Shown: positions 21,487 through 31,915, numbered from the stretch's first letter. The stretch: DNA of 58,033 nucleotides from Candidatus Aquidulcis sp. (GCA_020723385.1 DYIZ01000019.1:1-58033), one strand, 5' to 3'. Translations and numbers: made by a program. The notes: generated by a model from the letters alone, not told the origin.

Positions 21487-22638
21487 TTGCAATGGAATAA
21501 TTCGAGAGATAAGCCTGTGTCTGAGATTATTCCAAATTTGAGCTATAGTGAACCAAAGCCAAAACCTGTTCTCCATAGGCGGGTTTTGTTTGCGTTTCTC
21601 TGGCCGCTTACCATCGGTCTTGTTATTCAGCTTCTCTTTCAATTCTTCTTTCGATTTGACGAAACCAAGTTCTGGATTTCGTGCAATTGGTTAAGCAAAA
21701 TCGGCTTGAGCCAATGTGTTGGTATATTGCCGTTTTCAAACCTCTTCGCGCATCAAGTTTATTTTCTAAACGATCAAGAAATTCTTAGCCCAAACGGCGA
21801 GCAATTTGTTAGAGCAACTTTCTTTTGGCCGCAGTCAATGTTTGGCAAGAAAGTAACCAATAATCCCGACGATATTTCCGCATCGAGTCTCTCCGATGAT
21901 AAAAAGATGATTGCAGTATGCGTTGATCGTGAATCGGCAGAAACGTCGGAGAATGATATAAACTCTGAAGTGTGGATTTGGGATATTGGAACCCGGCAAG
22001 TAGTCAAGAAATTGCCCTATCCATTCGATTTGTGCTGGTTGGATAAAATCAATTTTCTTCCTGGTAATGAAGCATTAGCATTCTCTGATGAAGAAGAAGA
22101 GAAAACTATCGTCATCAACCTGAATGATGGGAGTTCTAAAGAGATTCCCGGGAATCTGATTGCCGTTTCACCAGCGTCATCCGTTATGGCTACTCGTACG
22201 GGTGACCAAACCATTACACTCTGGCAATTACCTGGTTACAGCTATTTACGAGAGTTCCGAATTGAAAGCGGCTCTATTCGGGATATTTCCTTTTCGCCAG
22301 ATGGTTCTAAGTTGGGGGTAACTACCGATGACAGTAAAGTTTATGTCTGGAATGTCCGAGATGGTCAGATCAGCGGAGTCTTTCCGGTCGAAGAAAAATA
22401 TCTCAGTTGTAATGTGGTATTTTCGCCGGACAGCAGCAAAGTTTTTACGTGTACACTCAGCGAGCTTGGGGACAACGAACACAGCTACCTTTATACCTGG
22501 AAGTTAGAAGACGGCTCTTTGTTGGACAAGCTCGAACTGCCCCAAAAAGAGACATATTACGGGTTGGATATATCCTCCGATGGCTCATTGGTAACCGTTG
22601 CTGGTTATCATAAGATATTGGTGTATAAAGTCAAGTAA
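21487..22638 (+). CDS. Membrane-anchored WD40-like beta-propeller protein
   Basis: This is a 383-residue protein starting at TTG 21487 or GTG 21517; neither has a strong ribosome site. One membrane helix (about residues 36-56, LFAFLWPLTIGLVIQLLFQ) follows a short cytoplasmic part, then a long outside domain with repeated blades: SSLSDDKKMIAV, TLWQLPGYSY, DISFSPDGSKLGVTTDDSKVYVWNVRDGQ, VVFSPDSSKVF, and SSDGSLVTVAGYHKILVYK. This is a WD40-like propeller, probably 6-7 blades, for protein binding. The gene is visibly more AT-rich than its neighbours (many AAA, ATT and TTT codons), which suggests a recent arrival. No partner can be named. Confidence 0.75.
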   Translation: MQWNNSRDKPVSEIIPNLSYSEPKPKPVLHRRVLFAFLWPLTIGLVIQLLFQFFFRFDETKFWISCNWLSKIGLSQCVGILPFSNLFAHQVYFLNDQEILSPNGEQFVRATFFWPQSMFGKKVTNNPDDISASSLSDDKKMIAVCVDRESAETSENDINSEVWIWDIGTRQVVKKLPYPFDLCWLDKINFLPGNEALAFSDEEEEKTIVINLNDGSSKEIPGNLIAVSPASSVMATRTGDQTITLWQLPGYSYLREFRIESGSIRDISFSPDGSKLGVTTDDSKVYVWNVRDGQISGVFPVEEKYLSCNVVFSPDSSKVFTCTLSELGDNEHSYLYTWKLEDGSLLDKLELPQKETYYGLDISSDGSLVTVAGYHKILVYKVK

Positions 22639-22827
22639 GTCTAATTCTGGCTCTGGAAAGCGCTATGACAAACCACAATATCATGCAGCGGGACGCAGCT
22701 CGGTTTACCAATCCGACCTACTGCTGGATGTGCAGCACGGCAATTCTCGAAGAGCCTATACTTCTATCTCCATATCTGTCTGGTATGGATCAGAAATTGC
22801 ACAATTCATAACCTGGGGTGAGAAAAC

Positions 22828-23457
22828 GTGTCATCCATGTGGGATGTTTTGCCTGTAACCCAGAAATCTTTTGGGGAAGCGGCGCGAGTACTCGCATGGG
22901 CATTTCTGGACGAGCCGGTATCGCTGGCGATTTACAAAGGATTCGGCCCTGAAAAACGATTGCGAAATCTGACTGCCGATTTTGCCTCCGAGATGGAAGT
23001 TTGTTTGCGGTGCGGGAATCCGCTCCAGGTTTGCGAGGACGGAAAAGTCGTGGCTGCGGCGGTCATTTATCAGCCTGGCGCCTATCCTCTTTCGTGGATC
23101 GAGCAGACCCGCATCTTAATCAAATCCATCCTCGGCCATGATTTTTATGATATCCGGCCCTCCCTGAAATGGCTCGCCGAAATTGACAAAATCCATCCGC
23201 AGGAAGCGCATTATTACCTCGAATACCTGGGCGCTGCCCCGGAATATCAGGGCAGGGGGTTGGGTTCGGCCATTTTGCATTCTCTGACCGCGAAGGCCGA
23301 TGAAGAAAACAAAGGCTGTTACCTGGAAACCGCCAGCCCGAGAAATGTCCCTTTGTACCAGCGTCACGGTTTCACGGTGATTGCTGAGAAATCCATTATC
23401 GGGCTGAAAGCCTGGTTTATGTGGCGGCCTGCCCGTGGGGGTGGCGCACAAGCGTGA
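22828..23457 (+). CDS. GNAT-family N-acetyltransferase
   Basis: The 209-residue protein starts at GTG 22828, after GGGGTGAG. The acetyl-CoA site is YLEYLGAAPEYQGRGLGSAILHSL (V/A-x-P-x-x-Q-G-x-G-x-G/A), followed by CYLETASPRNVPLYQRHGF, the typical C-terminal part of GNATs acting on small molecules. The N-terminal half (AARVLAWAFLDEPVSLAIYKGFGPEKRL) fits the plain acetyltransferase group with an extended substrate lid. The substrate is unknown. A stem-loop at 23516-23544 lies between it and the convergent ferredoxin-like gene. Confidence 0.85.
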   Translation: MSSMWDVLPVTQKSFGEAARVLAWAFLDEPVSLAIYKGFGPEKRLRNLTADFASEMEVCLRCGNPLQVCEDGKVVAAAVIYQPGAYPLSWIEQTRILIKSILGHDFYDIRPSLKWLAEIDKIHPQEAHYYLEYLGAAPEYQGRGLGSAILHSLTAKADEENKGCYLETASPRNVPLYQRHGFTVIAEKSIIGLKAWFMWRPARGGGAQA

Positions 23458-23515
23458 CTTTTCTGGCCAGCCGTGAAGAGCGAGCTTCGCCCGCCTGAGT
23501 AGAGATATATGGGGT

Positions 23516-23544
23516 GTGTTGGCGGCACTGCGCGCCGCCAACAC
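23516..23544. terminator. Stem-loop between convergent genes
   Basis: GTGTTGGCGGC pairs exactly with GCCGCCAACAC around ACTGCGC. It stands between two convergent genes (ends at 23457 and 23570). There is no T-run, so it may act with Rho or only protect the ends. Confidence 0.5.
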
Positions 23545-23569
23545 ATCCCCAACACACCCCCAACCCCTT

Positions 23570-24853
23570 CTATCTGGCTCTCCATGCAATCAAACGTTCG
23601 AGGTAAACCGATTTCATCTGCCGGCTGGCCATCGCTTGCTGGATGGGCGGCAGGCGCAGGATCACGCCCAGGATAGCGGCTAGGGCGCGGTGGCTGAACA
23701 GCGCCCGGTTGTCGAAAACCAGGTCGGGTAACATGCCGCGCTCGATGGCCATGACCACCGAGCGGTGAACCGTGTCGAGGGGGGTGATGACCCGTTCGGG
23801 CCGCGGCTCGAGGCGGATACTCTGCTTCGAGCAGGCGCGCACGCACACCCCGCATCCCAGGCAGAGCCGCTCGTCGAGATGGGCTTTGCGCAGCCGGGGC
23901 CGGTTGGGATCGTTGGCCGAGACGAGGCTCATCGCCTCCACAGGGCAAGCGTCAACGCACTTGCCGCAGCCAGTGCAGCTTTCGATCTCGATGCGGGGGA
24001 TGAAATTGGTGGTGTGGATAGGCTTCAGCAGCCCGAAGCGCCGCTGGGCGATCAGCGCTTCACAGCAGCAGCCACAGCAGTTGCAAATGAATGCCACCGA
24101 GCGGCGCACATTTTCCCCAAATTGCACCAACCCCAGTTCCCAGGCTTGTTGAAGTAAATCCAGCCCTTCGGCAATGTCCACCTCTCGGGCAAAGCTGTTC
24201 CGGATGAGTGAGTCTGCGCAGCCGTTGAAGGTCATGCAGATGTCGAGCGGGGCGCGGCAGGCCCGGTCGAGGTGCTGCATCTTGTGGCGGCAGTAGCAAA
24301 CCCCCACGCCGCGATGGCTGGCGGTGCGGATGACCTCACTGGCGCGCTCGTAATCCAGCACGTGCAGCGCCTCATCGGGCGGGAGAGCCGCTTCCTGAAC
24401 GAAAACCCGGCCCAATTGCGTCTCGCCCCGCAGGAGCAGCTCCCGCATGAAATCGTCTTCCACGGTGATGTACTGGTAAAACAGCTCGGACAACGCCTTT
24501 TGGTCTACATCGCCGCGCACGCGCATCAGCGAGAACTCGAAGAAACCCGCCATGGGCGGCGGCAGGCAGTAGGTGCGTGCGCCGCCTGGAGTGACGGTGT
24601 CCACGAGCAGCGCCCGGCTTGCCAGTTCGTCGAGCACGCGCTGCGCCTCGACGAGGGGGGCGCCCCAGCGGCGGGCGGCGGTCTTGGCGGTGAAGGGGCG
24701 GATGGGCAGCTGCGCCACTAACCCAGCCTCGCGTTCGCTGAAGAGCAGCCTGAGGATGGCGTAGAGCGTCTCGCTGGCCGGCGCGCCTTGCGGGTAGCGG
24801 TTTAGCCGCTCGGTCAGTTGGGCATAGCTGGATTTGAGCGTGTGGTGAGCCAT
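23570..24853 (-). CDS. 4Fe-4S ferredoxin-domain protein with winged-helix N-terminus
   Basis: This 427-residue protein starts with a helical, winged-helix-like part (residues 1-100, AILRLLFSEREAGLVAQLP and TAARRWGAPLVEAQRVLDELASRALL). The middle has Cys pairs in GVCYCRHKMQHLDRAC and FICNCCGCCCEAL, and residues 290-355 hold two classical 4Fe-4S motifs, CTGCGKCVDACP and CLGCGVCVRACS. Similar proteins in anaerobes bind several clusters and are annotated only as ferredoxin-like; a role as a redox carrier or sensor fits. The Cys-rich CNCCGCCC patch is unusual and could bind a further cluster. It is probably cotranscribed with nothing upstream: DUF402 ends 7 bases before it on the same strand, so a three-gene operon is likely. 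Confidence 0.78.
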   Translation of the reverse strand: MAHHTLKSSYAQLTERLNRYPQGAPASETLYAILRLLFSEREAGLVAQLPIRPFTAKTAARRWGAPLVEAQRVLDELASRALLVDTVTPGGARTYCLPPPMAGFFEFSLMRVRGDVDQKALSELFYQYITVEDDFMRELLLRGETQLGRVFVQEAALPPDEALHVLDYERASEVIRTASHRGVGVCYCRHKMQHLDRACRAPLDICMTFNGCADSLIRNSFAREVDIAEGLDLLQQAWELGLVQFGENVRRSVAFICNCCGCCCEALIAQRRFGLLKPIHTTNFIPRIEIESCTGCGKCVDACPVEAMSLVSANDPNRPRLRKAHLDERLCLGCGVCVRACSKQSIRLEPRPERVITPLDTVHRSVVMAIERGMLPDLVFDNRALFSHRALAAILGVILRLPPIQQAMASRQMKSVYLERLIAWRAR

Positions 24854-24860
24854 CGAAGCC

Positions 24861-25385
24861 TCAAATGTTCGGCGCGTTCCTATTCCCCTCGGTGTAAGCG
24901 CCTGGAAAATTGCCGGCTTTCACTGCGGCGATAAGCCATTCGAGCGTGTCGCAGGCGGCAGCTTTAATCTCCGGGGCGAGCAGCCCCCGGCGGGCGGCAC
25001 GCTCGAATTCATCCCAATCCAGCTCGCGCACCCGATTGTCGGGATATACCCACAGGTCGAGAATCAAATCGGTGAGGTGATAGAGGCCATTGATCTTCTG
25101 TAAAGGGGTGGCGATGTCGCAGTAATGACCAAGCAGCTCGCCCTGCGCGCCGCGTACCTGCATGATGGTGAAATGCTCCCGGTAGAAGAGAAACTTACGC
25201 ACCACGGTAATCGTTTTTCGCGCTGAAATCAATCCCTGCTCGCGCCATTGGGCTGACCATTTCTTCCGAAACAATGGCGGCACGATGGAAGATGTGCGCA
25301 GCCGCACGCCGTCATCCTCGATCAATCCCTCGGTGAAGATGCGGGTGGGTTTGCCGATGCGGGCGCAGTGGATCGTAACATTCAT
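24861..25385 (-). CDS. DUF402-family protein
   Basis: The start is the ATG at 25385 (MNVTIHCARIGKPTRIFTEGLIEDDG), overlapping the stop of the methyltransferase gene by ATGA; the longer frame from 25478 would lie inside that gene. The 174-residue protein has the DUF402 core, FLFYREHFTIMQVRGAQGELLGHYCDIATPL, INGLYHLTDLILDLWVYPD and ELDWDEFERA, with conserved Tyr and Asp residues that bind metal in characterised relatives, some of which hydrolyse nucleoside phosphates or cyclic nucleotides. The substrate here is unknown. It is flanked by a methyltransferase and a ferredoxin-like gene on one strand. Confidence 0.8.
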   Translation of the reverse strand: MNVTIHCARIGKPTRIFTEGLIEDDGVRLRTSSIVPPLFRKKWSAQWREQGLISARKTITVVRKFLFYREHFTIMQVRGAQGELLGHYCDIATPLQKINGLYHLTDLILDLWVYPDNRVRELDWDEFERAARRGLLAPEIKAAACDTLEWLIAAVKAGNFPGAYTEGNRNAPNI

Positions 25386-26113
25386 ACCAGCGGCTTGACC
25401 CCCACAAACATCGGGTCGCCGTAATCGTTTTCGAGACGATGCACCTCGAAGCCCACCTCGCCCAACAAGCGTTCCCACGCAGCGAGTGGGAAGATGCCCG
25501 CCAGGTGGCGGTCGGTCTCGATGGTGAGTTTCCCGGCGCGGCGGATCAAATAGACGAAGGTGAACTCGACGGTGGTATCGGCGGGGTCGGGATCGTAATG
25601 GTTGGTGAACAAGGTGATCTCGACTTCTCCCTGGGTTTCAGTCTGCGAAAAACTTTCGTTCTGTTGGAAACGCTCGCGGCTGACCTCGGCATAGGTGACG
25701 AACACACCGCCGGGGGCGAGATGCTCGAACGCGGTGAGAAACGCCGCCCGCAGATCGTCTTCGTCGAGCATGTAATCAATCGAGTCGGCGATGACCACCG
25801 CGTCGAAGGTCTGGCCAAGACGGACGGTGCGCATGTCTCCCTGGGCGTAGATCACCCCGGGGTTGAGCGCCCTCGCCAATGCCAGCATGGACTCGCTCAA
25901 GTCTACCCCGGTCAACGTAAAATGCCGCTTGAGGGTGAAATCGTTATGCCCGCCGCCGCAGCCCAGGTCGAGCAGCGTCATCACCGGGCGGCGCGCATGG
26001 CTGCGAATGGCGCTGGCAAAACTCCAGGCCTCCTCGACATAATGTTCCGGCGCGCTGATGATCGGCCACGTCCAGGCCAGGTCTTTGTACATGCGTTGTT
26101 GATCGTCGGTCAT
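25382..26113 (-). CDS. Class I SAM-dependent methyltransferase
   Basis: This 243-residue protein has motif I LLDLGCGGGHNDFTLKR (residues 47-63), the acidic end of strand 2 in TGVDLSESMLALAR, and DAVVIADSIDYMLDEDDLRAAF for motif IV. The rest (TVEFTFVYLIRRAGKLTIETDRHLAGIFPLAAWERLLGEVGF) is typical of plain small-molecule methyltransferases. The target is not predictable. It starts an apparent operon with DUF402 and the ferredoxin-like protein, linked by a 4-base overlap. Confidence 0.85.
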   Translation of the reverse strand: MTDDQQRMYKDLAWTWPIISAPEHYVEEAWSFASAIRSHARRPVMTLLDLGCGGGHNDFTLKRHFTLTGVDLSESMLALARALNPGVIYAQGDMRTVRLGQTFDAVVIADSIDYMLDEDDLRAAFLTAFEHLAPGGVFVTYAEVSRERFQQNESFSQTETQGEVEITLFTNHYDPDPADTTVEFTFVYLIRRAGKLTIETDRHLAGIFPLAAWERLLGEVGFEVHRLENDYGDPMFVGVKPLV

Positions 26114-26128
26114 GGCTTTATTCTTCTT

Positions 26129-27481
26129 CTATCGCCGCGCCAGCGGCAGGAACAGCCAGTAGCGCGGGGCGTAATTTTGTACGGTCACAGCCGCTTGCAG
26201 CGGGTTGACAGCGTAGGGCTGGTATGCTGCTCCCAGGTTGGGCTGGCCGGGCGGCAGGATGAAGGTGGCTGCGGCGATGTCCACCAGCCCGGTGGGATTG
26301 TCTACCCGGAAGCCGGCGTCGCCGTATGAGCGTTGATCGCCGGTATCAGCGGCGTCCGGCGTCTGGTCATCTTTGTAATAATTCGAGACCGTCCCGCCGC
26401 CCAGGGCGAGGGTGGTGAGCTGCACCAGGCTGCCGCGGCTCCCGCTGACCTGCGCCCACGCGTTGGCAGGCGTGGCGGGCACGCTGTCGGGCGAGCCGTT
26501 GATCGAGACGCCGGCCGCTGTCTGCGCGTCGAAATAAAGGGCCGGTGACATCCCGCTGAGGGCAGGATCCAGCCAGTCGTTGGACACGCGCAGCCAGTTG
26601 ATGTGGATGCTCGTGCAGGGCGGCGGCGGGGTGAACGCCCCGGTATCCACCGAGAGGCTGGTTTGGAACATCGCCGCATAAGCCCACAGGCTGCTGGTCA
26701 GCGACCCGCCGCCCACCCGCACCGGGCCGTCAACATCGGGCGTAAAGTCGGCGATGGCGGCCAGGTTTTCCTCGGTGATGGTGGTCGTAGACAGCGGGAT
26801 AGAGAAGAAGTAACAGGTGGCGTTAACCCGTATTTTGCTTCGATCCAGCACGTCCACACTGCTCCCGTTCAATTCGAGCGACGCCAATCCCACGGTCGTG
26901 GCCGGGTCGAAGCCGGCCGCGTAAGCTACCGCTTCCAGCCGGCTGCCCGCCGCATTCCAGCTTACGTAATCTGTGGTTACCGCCGGGATGGTCGTCGAGC
27001 GGTACAGGTACACCCATCCCTGCGCCGTGGGGCTGAGCGGGTCGGTCACGCGGATTTCAAGGCGCGGGTGTGCCAGCGAAGCTGAGTCGCTGATCCACTC
27101 GGTTGGCGGCGCCTGGCCGCCGAGGTCCATCGCCATGAAAACGATCTCGTCGTTGGCGTCCAGCAGGCCGTTTTCGAGTGTGTATGCGCCGCTGGCGTTC
27201 ACCTCGTCCACTTGCATAGGAATCTGCTGCCAGCCGGAGGCGGCATACGCGAAGGCGGATATCTCAGATGCCGGGACGCCATCGAGCGAGGCGATTTCCT
27301 CGCCGCTGAGGATGACCGGCTCCAGCGGGCGGCTGAACGCCGCCGGATGAGCGAGGGAGTGTGGCGCAGCCAGAATCGCCGCGGTGATGCCGATGGCGGT
27401 TACCAGCGCGGCGGCGAGCAGCCATCGCCGGAGGGGAACTTGAATCAGAAGGGAAAAATGATTTGGATTGGAGGGGGTCAT
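26129..27481 (-). CDS. Exported protein of unknown function
   Basis: This 450-residue protein has an N-terminal membrane or signal helix (residues 18-42, RRWLLAAALVTAIGITAAILA), and ends with NYAPRYWLFLPLARR, a tail common to exported proteins of this bacterial group. The body is rich in beta-strand patterns and small residues, such as VILSGEEIASLDG and AFAYAASGWQQIPMQVDEV, and reads like a secreted or surface protein that handles values in a fixed fold. I do not recognise a domain. It lies 15 bases downstream of nothing on its strand and has no clear partner; the gene before it on the same strand starts after the repeat at 27495-27652. Confidence 0.6.
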   Translation of the reverse strand: MTPSNPNHFSLLIQVPLRRWLLAAALVTAIGITAAILAAPHSLAHPAAFSRPLEPVILSGEEIASLDGVPASEISAFAYAASGWQQIPMQVDEVNASGAYTLENGLLDANDEIVFMAMDLGGQAPPTEWISDSASLAHPRLEIRVTDPLSPTAQGWVYLYRSTTIPAVTTDYVSWNAAGSRLEAVAYAAGFDPATTVGLASLELNGSSVDVLDRSKIRVNATCYFFSIPLSTTTITEENLAAIADFTPDVDGPVRVGGGSLTSSLWAYAAMFQTSLSVDTGAFTPPPPCTSIHINWLRVSNDWLDPALSGMSPALYFDAQTAAGVSINGSPDSVPATPANAWAQVSGSRGSLVQLTTLALGGGTVSNYYKDDQTPDAADTGDQRSYGDAGFRVDNPTGLVDIAAATFILPPGQPNLGAAYQPYAVNPLQAAVTVQNYAPRYWLFLPLARR

Positions 27482-27494
27482 TTCGAGTTCACTC

Positions 27495-27589
27495 AGACCC
27501 TAAAGGTCTTTTTGCCAAAGCGAAGCGCTGAATTGGCAAGGGTTTGTGCTGGAAAAGTATTTTGACAGCCGAGGAGACCTTTAGGGTCT
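27495..27589. repeat. Inverted repeat AGACCCTAAAGGTCT ... AGACCTTTAGGGTCT
   Basis: The 15-base arm at 27495-27509 is exactly inverted at 27575-27589, about 65 bases apart, just upstream of the exported-protein gene. Confidence 0.8.
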
Positions 27590-27608
27590 CGGCTCGATGA
27601 ACACAAAA

Positions 27609-27652
27609 CCCTGGGCGGGAGACGGATTATCGTCTGGCTCGCACGCCCAGGG
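27609..27652. terminator. Nested stem-loop after the 155-residue membrane protein gene
   Basis: CCCTGGGCG (27609-27617) pairs with CGCCCAGGG (27644-27652), and AGACG/CGTCT pair inside (27620-27635). It lies just after the minus-strand gene ending at 27676 and may end its transcript; no clear T-run follows. Confidence 0.45.
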
Positions 27653-27675
27653 CCGTGTGTCGAAAAACAGGAAGA

Positions 27676-28143
27676 TTAGTAGGATGGCATTTGCGGGGTA
27701 GCGGCGTTTTTCTTGCCAGTGATCTGCCACCACAGGATACCGCCCAGCGCGCCCAGGCCAGCCATCAAAGCGATATTGAGAATCCCGATGCAGCAAGCGG
27801 TACCTACCAACACCCCCCAGTAAGTGGTCGGGTCCATAGCGGAGCCGCCCATGTCGAATTGCCGCAAGATGTCGGCAGCGCCCTCTGGGCCAACGATAGC
27901 GCCATTGATTGCACCACCGATTATCTGGCCCAGCAGCGAGCCAACCCCGCCGATGACGCCAGCAATAGCGCCCGACTTAGCCGTCGCTCCATTCGTGAGC
28001 GGTTTGTCGAAGACGCCTGCCAGGTATCCGGCGCCCAGGCCCAGGAAGATCACCAGGCAGGGTGAGCACAGCGGACTTATCAAAACGATACCTGCGGTAA
28101 GAAGAAGTGCAACGATCCCTAAAATCAAACCAGACTTAACCAT
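27676..28143 (-). CDS. Small glycine-rich membrane protein
   Basis: This 155-residue protein opens MVKSGLILGIVALLLTAGIVLISPLCSPCLVIFLGLGAGYLAG, giving a first hydrophobic pair with C-x2-C, then a GxxxG-rich middle (SGAIAGVIGGVGSLLGQIIGGAINGAIVGPEG), and a last pair of helices with a second Cys pair (VGTACCIGILNIALMAGLGALGGILW). Four membrane helices with glycine zippers suggest a packed oligomer. A GGAGG ribosome site precedes the ATG. Function unknown. Confidence 0.7.
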   Translation of the reverse strand: MVKSGLILGIVALLLTAGIVLISPLCSPCLVIFLGLGAGYLAGVFDKPLTNGATAKSGAIAGVIGGVGSLLGQIIGGAINGAIVGPEGAADILRQFDMGGSAMDPTTYWGVLVGTACCIGILNIALMAGLGALGGILWWQITGKKNAATPQMPSY

Positions 28144-28189
28144 TGTGTGCCTCCATTGGATGTGAAAAGATGAATTTTAGATGAGTAAA

Positions 28190-29296
28190 TTATATACCAA
28201 CTCGATGCGCATCACAACAGGCTTTGAGTAGTTTTTCCGGCTGGCGGGCAAAGGCATTCAGCGGCATCCTTCCCTCGGTGAGCGCCAGCAATGTCTCGGT
28301 CAGCCAGCGGTTGACCGGGGTGGGCATGCCCCGTCGCTCGCCGTAGCGCGCCACCGCTCCGTTGAGATAGCCCACCTCGCTCTGCCCGCGCCCGCTGTAC
28401 AAGTCAATGTGAAACGACGGCATTTTGTCGCCCCGCCCACGGCCGACGGCGCGCGCCAGCAGCGGGCGCGAAATCGCCGCGGGCAGGCGCACACCCAGCG
28501 CCAGCAGCCGCACCGGCGTGCGCGGCAAATCCACCACGCCCACGCCCATCGCCCGCATTACACGCAGCGCCTCCCGCAATTGCGTCACCTCCAGCCGGCA
28601 CAAGCCGGGATGGGCGAAGATTTCTGCGGGGGTCATGTTCAGGATGGCCGCTGAGGCGTTTGCCAGCAGGTTGGTGAGCAGCTTCGACCATTTCATGTCG
28701 GCGGAGCGCGGGTACAGGCGCGCATTCAGCCCGGCATCGGTCAGGGCGGCGGCCAATCTCTCGGAGAGCGGATGACCTGCGGCAACGCCGATCCCACGCA
28801 ATCGTTCGACGATCACTTCTCCCGGCGCGCCGCGCCCGATAGCGGAGGTCACTGTCCCGGCGATGATTTTCTCCGGGCCGAGGGTTTCTGCCAGAGTGGG
28901 TTCGTTGTCTACGCCGTTGGAGAGGCAGAGCAGAGCGTGAAGCGTGGAGCGTGAAGCGTGGAGCGACGGCAGGAGAGCGGGTATGTCGAAGGATTTGAGA
29001 GCGAGAATAGCGCAATCGAATGGCCCCAAGGGGAGCGCTTCGTCGAGGCTGGTCACAATCTCGAATGCTGGCGGTCGAATGTCGAGAGGGGTCTCGCCGC
29101 CCCGAAGGCGCAGCCCGCGTCGGCGAATCTCAGCGGCGATTTCCGGGCGTTCGATGAACACCGCCCGGTGGCCGCGCCCCGCCAGGCTGCCGCCGACGTA
29201 AGTCCCGATCGCCCCCGCGCCGAAGAGAAGCAGGTTTAATGGGTTGAAGGTTGAAGAGCCTGCCCTGAGCTTGCCGAAGGGTTGAAAGTCGCTCAC
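28190..29296 (-). CDS. Ketopantoate reductase family protein (PanE/ApbA)
   Basis: The NAD(P)H motif NLLLFGAGAIGTYVGGSLAGRGH marks the family; the C-terminal domain has DMKWSKLLTNLLANASAAIL with the catalytic Lys and Asn, and PSFHIDLYSGRGQSEVGYLNGAVARYG. It would reduce 2-dehydropantoate to pantoate for CoA, or a similar 2-oxo acid. No ATG stands at the usual N-terminus. The best start is GTG 29296, which overlaps the stop of the preceding gene (GTGA). The first 20 residues (SDFQPFGKLRAGSSTFNP) are then read from a GGTTGAA-type repeat. At 368 residues it is longer than the usual 300-320, partly from this extension. Cotranscribed with the phosphatase gene. Confidence 0.8.
   Translation of the reverse strand: MSDFQPFGKLRAGSSTFNPLNLLLFGAGAIGTYVGGSLAGRGHRAVFIERPEIAAEIRRRGLRLRGGETPLDIRPPAFEIVTSLDEALPLGPFDCAILALKSFDIPALLPSLHASRSTLHALLCLSNGVDNEPTLAETLGPEKIIAGTVTSAIGRGAPGEVIVERLRGIGVAAGHPLSERLAAALTDAGLNARLYPRSADMKWSKLLTNLLANASAAILNMTPAEIFAHPGLCRLEVTQLREALRVMRAMGVGVVDLPRTPVRLLALGVRLPAAISRPLLARAVGRGRGDKMPSFHIDLYSGRGQSEVGYLNGAVARYGERRGMPTPVNRWLTETLLALTEGRMPLNAFARQPEKLLKACCDAHRVGI
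29240..29289. repeat. GGTTGAA-type repeat at the start of the PanE-like gene
   Basis: GGGTTGAAGGTTGAAGAGCC, TGCCCTGAGCTTGCCGAAGG and GTTGAAAG follow one another. Inverted, the middle unit matches the two units in the molybdenum hydroxylase gene (15781-15892). Next to it, GCTCACTT words (29292-29316) encode the end of the phosphatase. Confidence 0.8.
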
Positions 29297-29952
29297 TTGC
29301 TCACTTGCCCATTTGCCTGTTCGCTGATCTGCTCGTTCAACCGCTCCAACAGCCAGTCGTGCCTGGCGGGGTTGTATACTGCCACCGCATAGGATGTGTT
29401 GCCGAAGCGGAAGCGCGGCCCCTGGAAATTGGCCTGAGGGGTGATGCCCAGGATGGCGTAAAGCGCCATGTTGAGTATCCCGCCGTGCGCGACGACGAGA
29501 TAACGCCCGGGCGCGCGGCGCAGGAGGGTGTTGATGGCGCGCCCGGCGCGTAAGTAGAGTTCCCACTGGCTTTCGCCGGTCTCGGCGATGGGTTGAAAAG
29601 GCGGAATGAAAGCCGGGCGGGGAAATTTTTCGGCGGCTTCGGCGCGGCTCAATCCCTGGAGTTGACCATTGTTGCGTTCCATCCAGTCTGGATCGAACTC
29701 GATGGGCAGCTTGAGTGATTCCGAGATGATCTCAGCCGTCTCACGGGCGCGCGCCAACGGGCTGGCAATAACCTGGTCGAACACTGCGCCTTTGCCAGAC
29801 CAGCAGTCCGCCAACGCCTGCACTTGCTGGCGGCCGCACTCGGTGAGCGGGAAATCTTGCTGCCCCTGGATGTAGCCCTCGGCGTTACCGATGGACTCGC
29901 CATGACGCAGCAGGGTGATGGTGTAGACAGGGATAGTAGGGGAAGTGAACAT
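29293..29952 (-). CDS. Histidine phosphatase family protein
   Basis: This 219-residue protein opens with the phosphohistidine motif ITLLRHGESIGNAEG (Arg-His-Gly), has SPLARARETAEIIS, the acid Glu in WMERNNGQLQGLSR and the second His in YLVVAHGGILNMALYAILG. It is of the phosphoglycerate-mutase-like (cobC/GpmB) type and hydrolyses phosphate esters; the substrate is unknown. The C-terminal 14 residues (EQISEQANGQVSK) are encoded by short repeated words rather than conserved sequence. The stop overlaps the GTG of the PanE-like gene. There is no evident ribosome site before the ATG at 29952. Confidence 0.85.
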   Translation of the reverse strand: MFTSPTIPVYTITLLRHGESIGNAEGYIQGQQDFPLTECGRQQVQALADCWSGKGAVFDQVIASPLARARETAEIISESLKLPIEFDPDWMERNNGQLQGLSRAEAAEKFPRPAFIPPFQPIAETGESQWELYLRAGRAINTLLRRAPGRYLVVAHGGILNMALYAILGITPQANFQGPRFRFGNTSYAVAVYNPARHDWLLERLNEQISEQANGQVSK

Positions 29953-29962
29953 GGGGAGTAGT

Positions 29963-30016
29963 AAAACATAAAGCGTAAAACGTAAGGTGTTTTTTACGTT
30001 TTACGCTTTACGTTTT
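29963..30016. repeat. ACGTAAA-word hairpin
   Basis: The 23-base arm at 29963-29985 (AAAACATAAAGCGTAAAACG...) is inverted at 29994-30016 with one mismatch and an 8-base loop. Same word as the array at 19214-19298. It lies between the phosphatase start and the FtsH stop. Confidence 0.88.
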
Positions 30017-30055
30017 AGCGGGTATAGAGGTCAATTCGATGCAGCCCGCTCATGC

Positions 30056-31915
<1,860 letters not shown>

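Noticed and set aside
25439-26329. 296-residue plus-strand frame over the methyltransferase
   Set aside because: Antisense shadow of a gene with clear SAM motifs.
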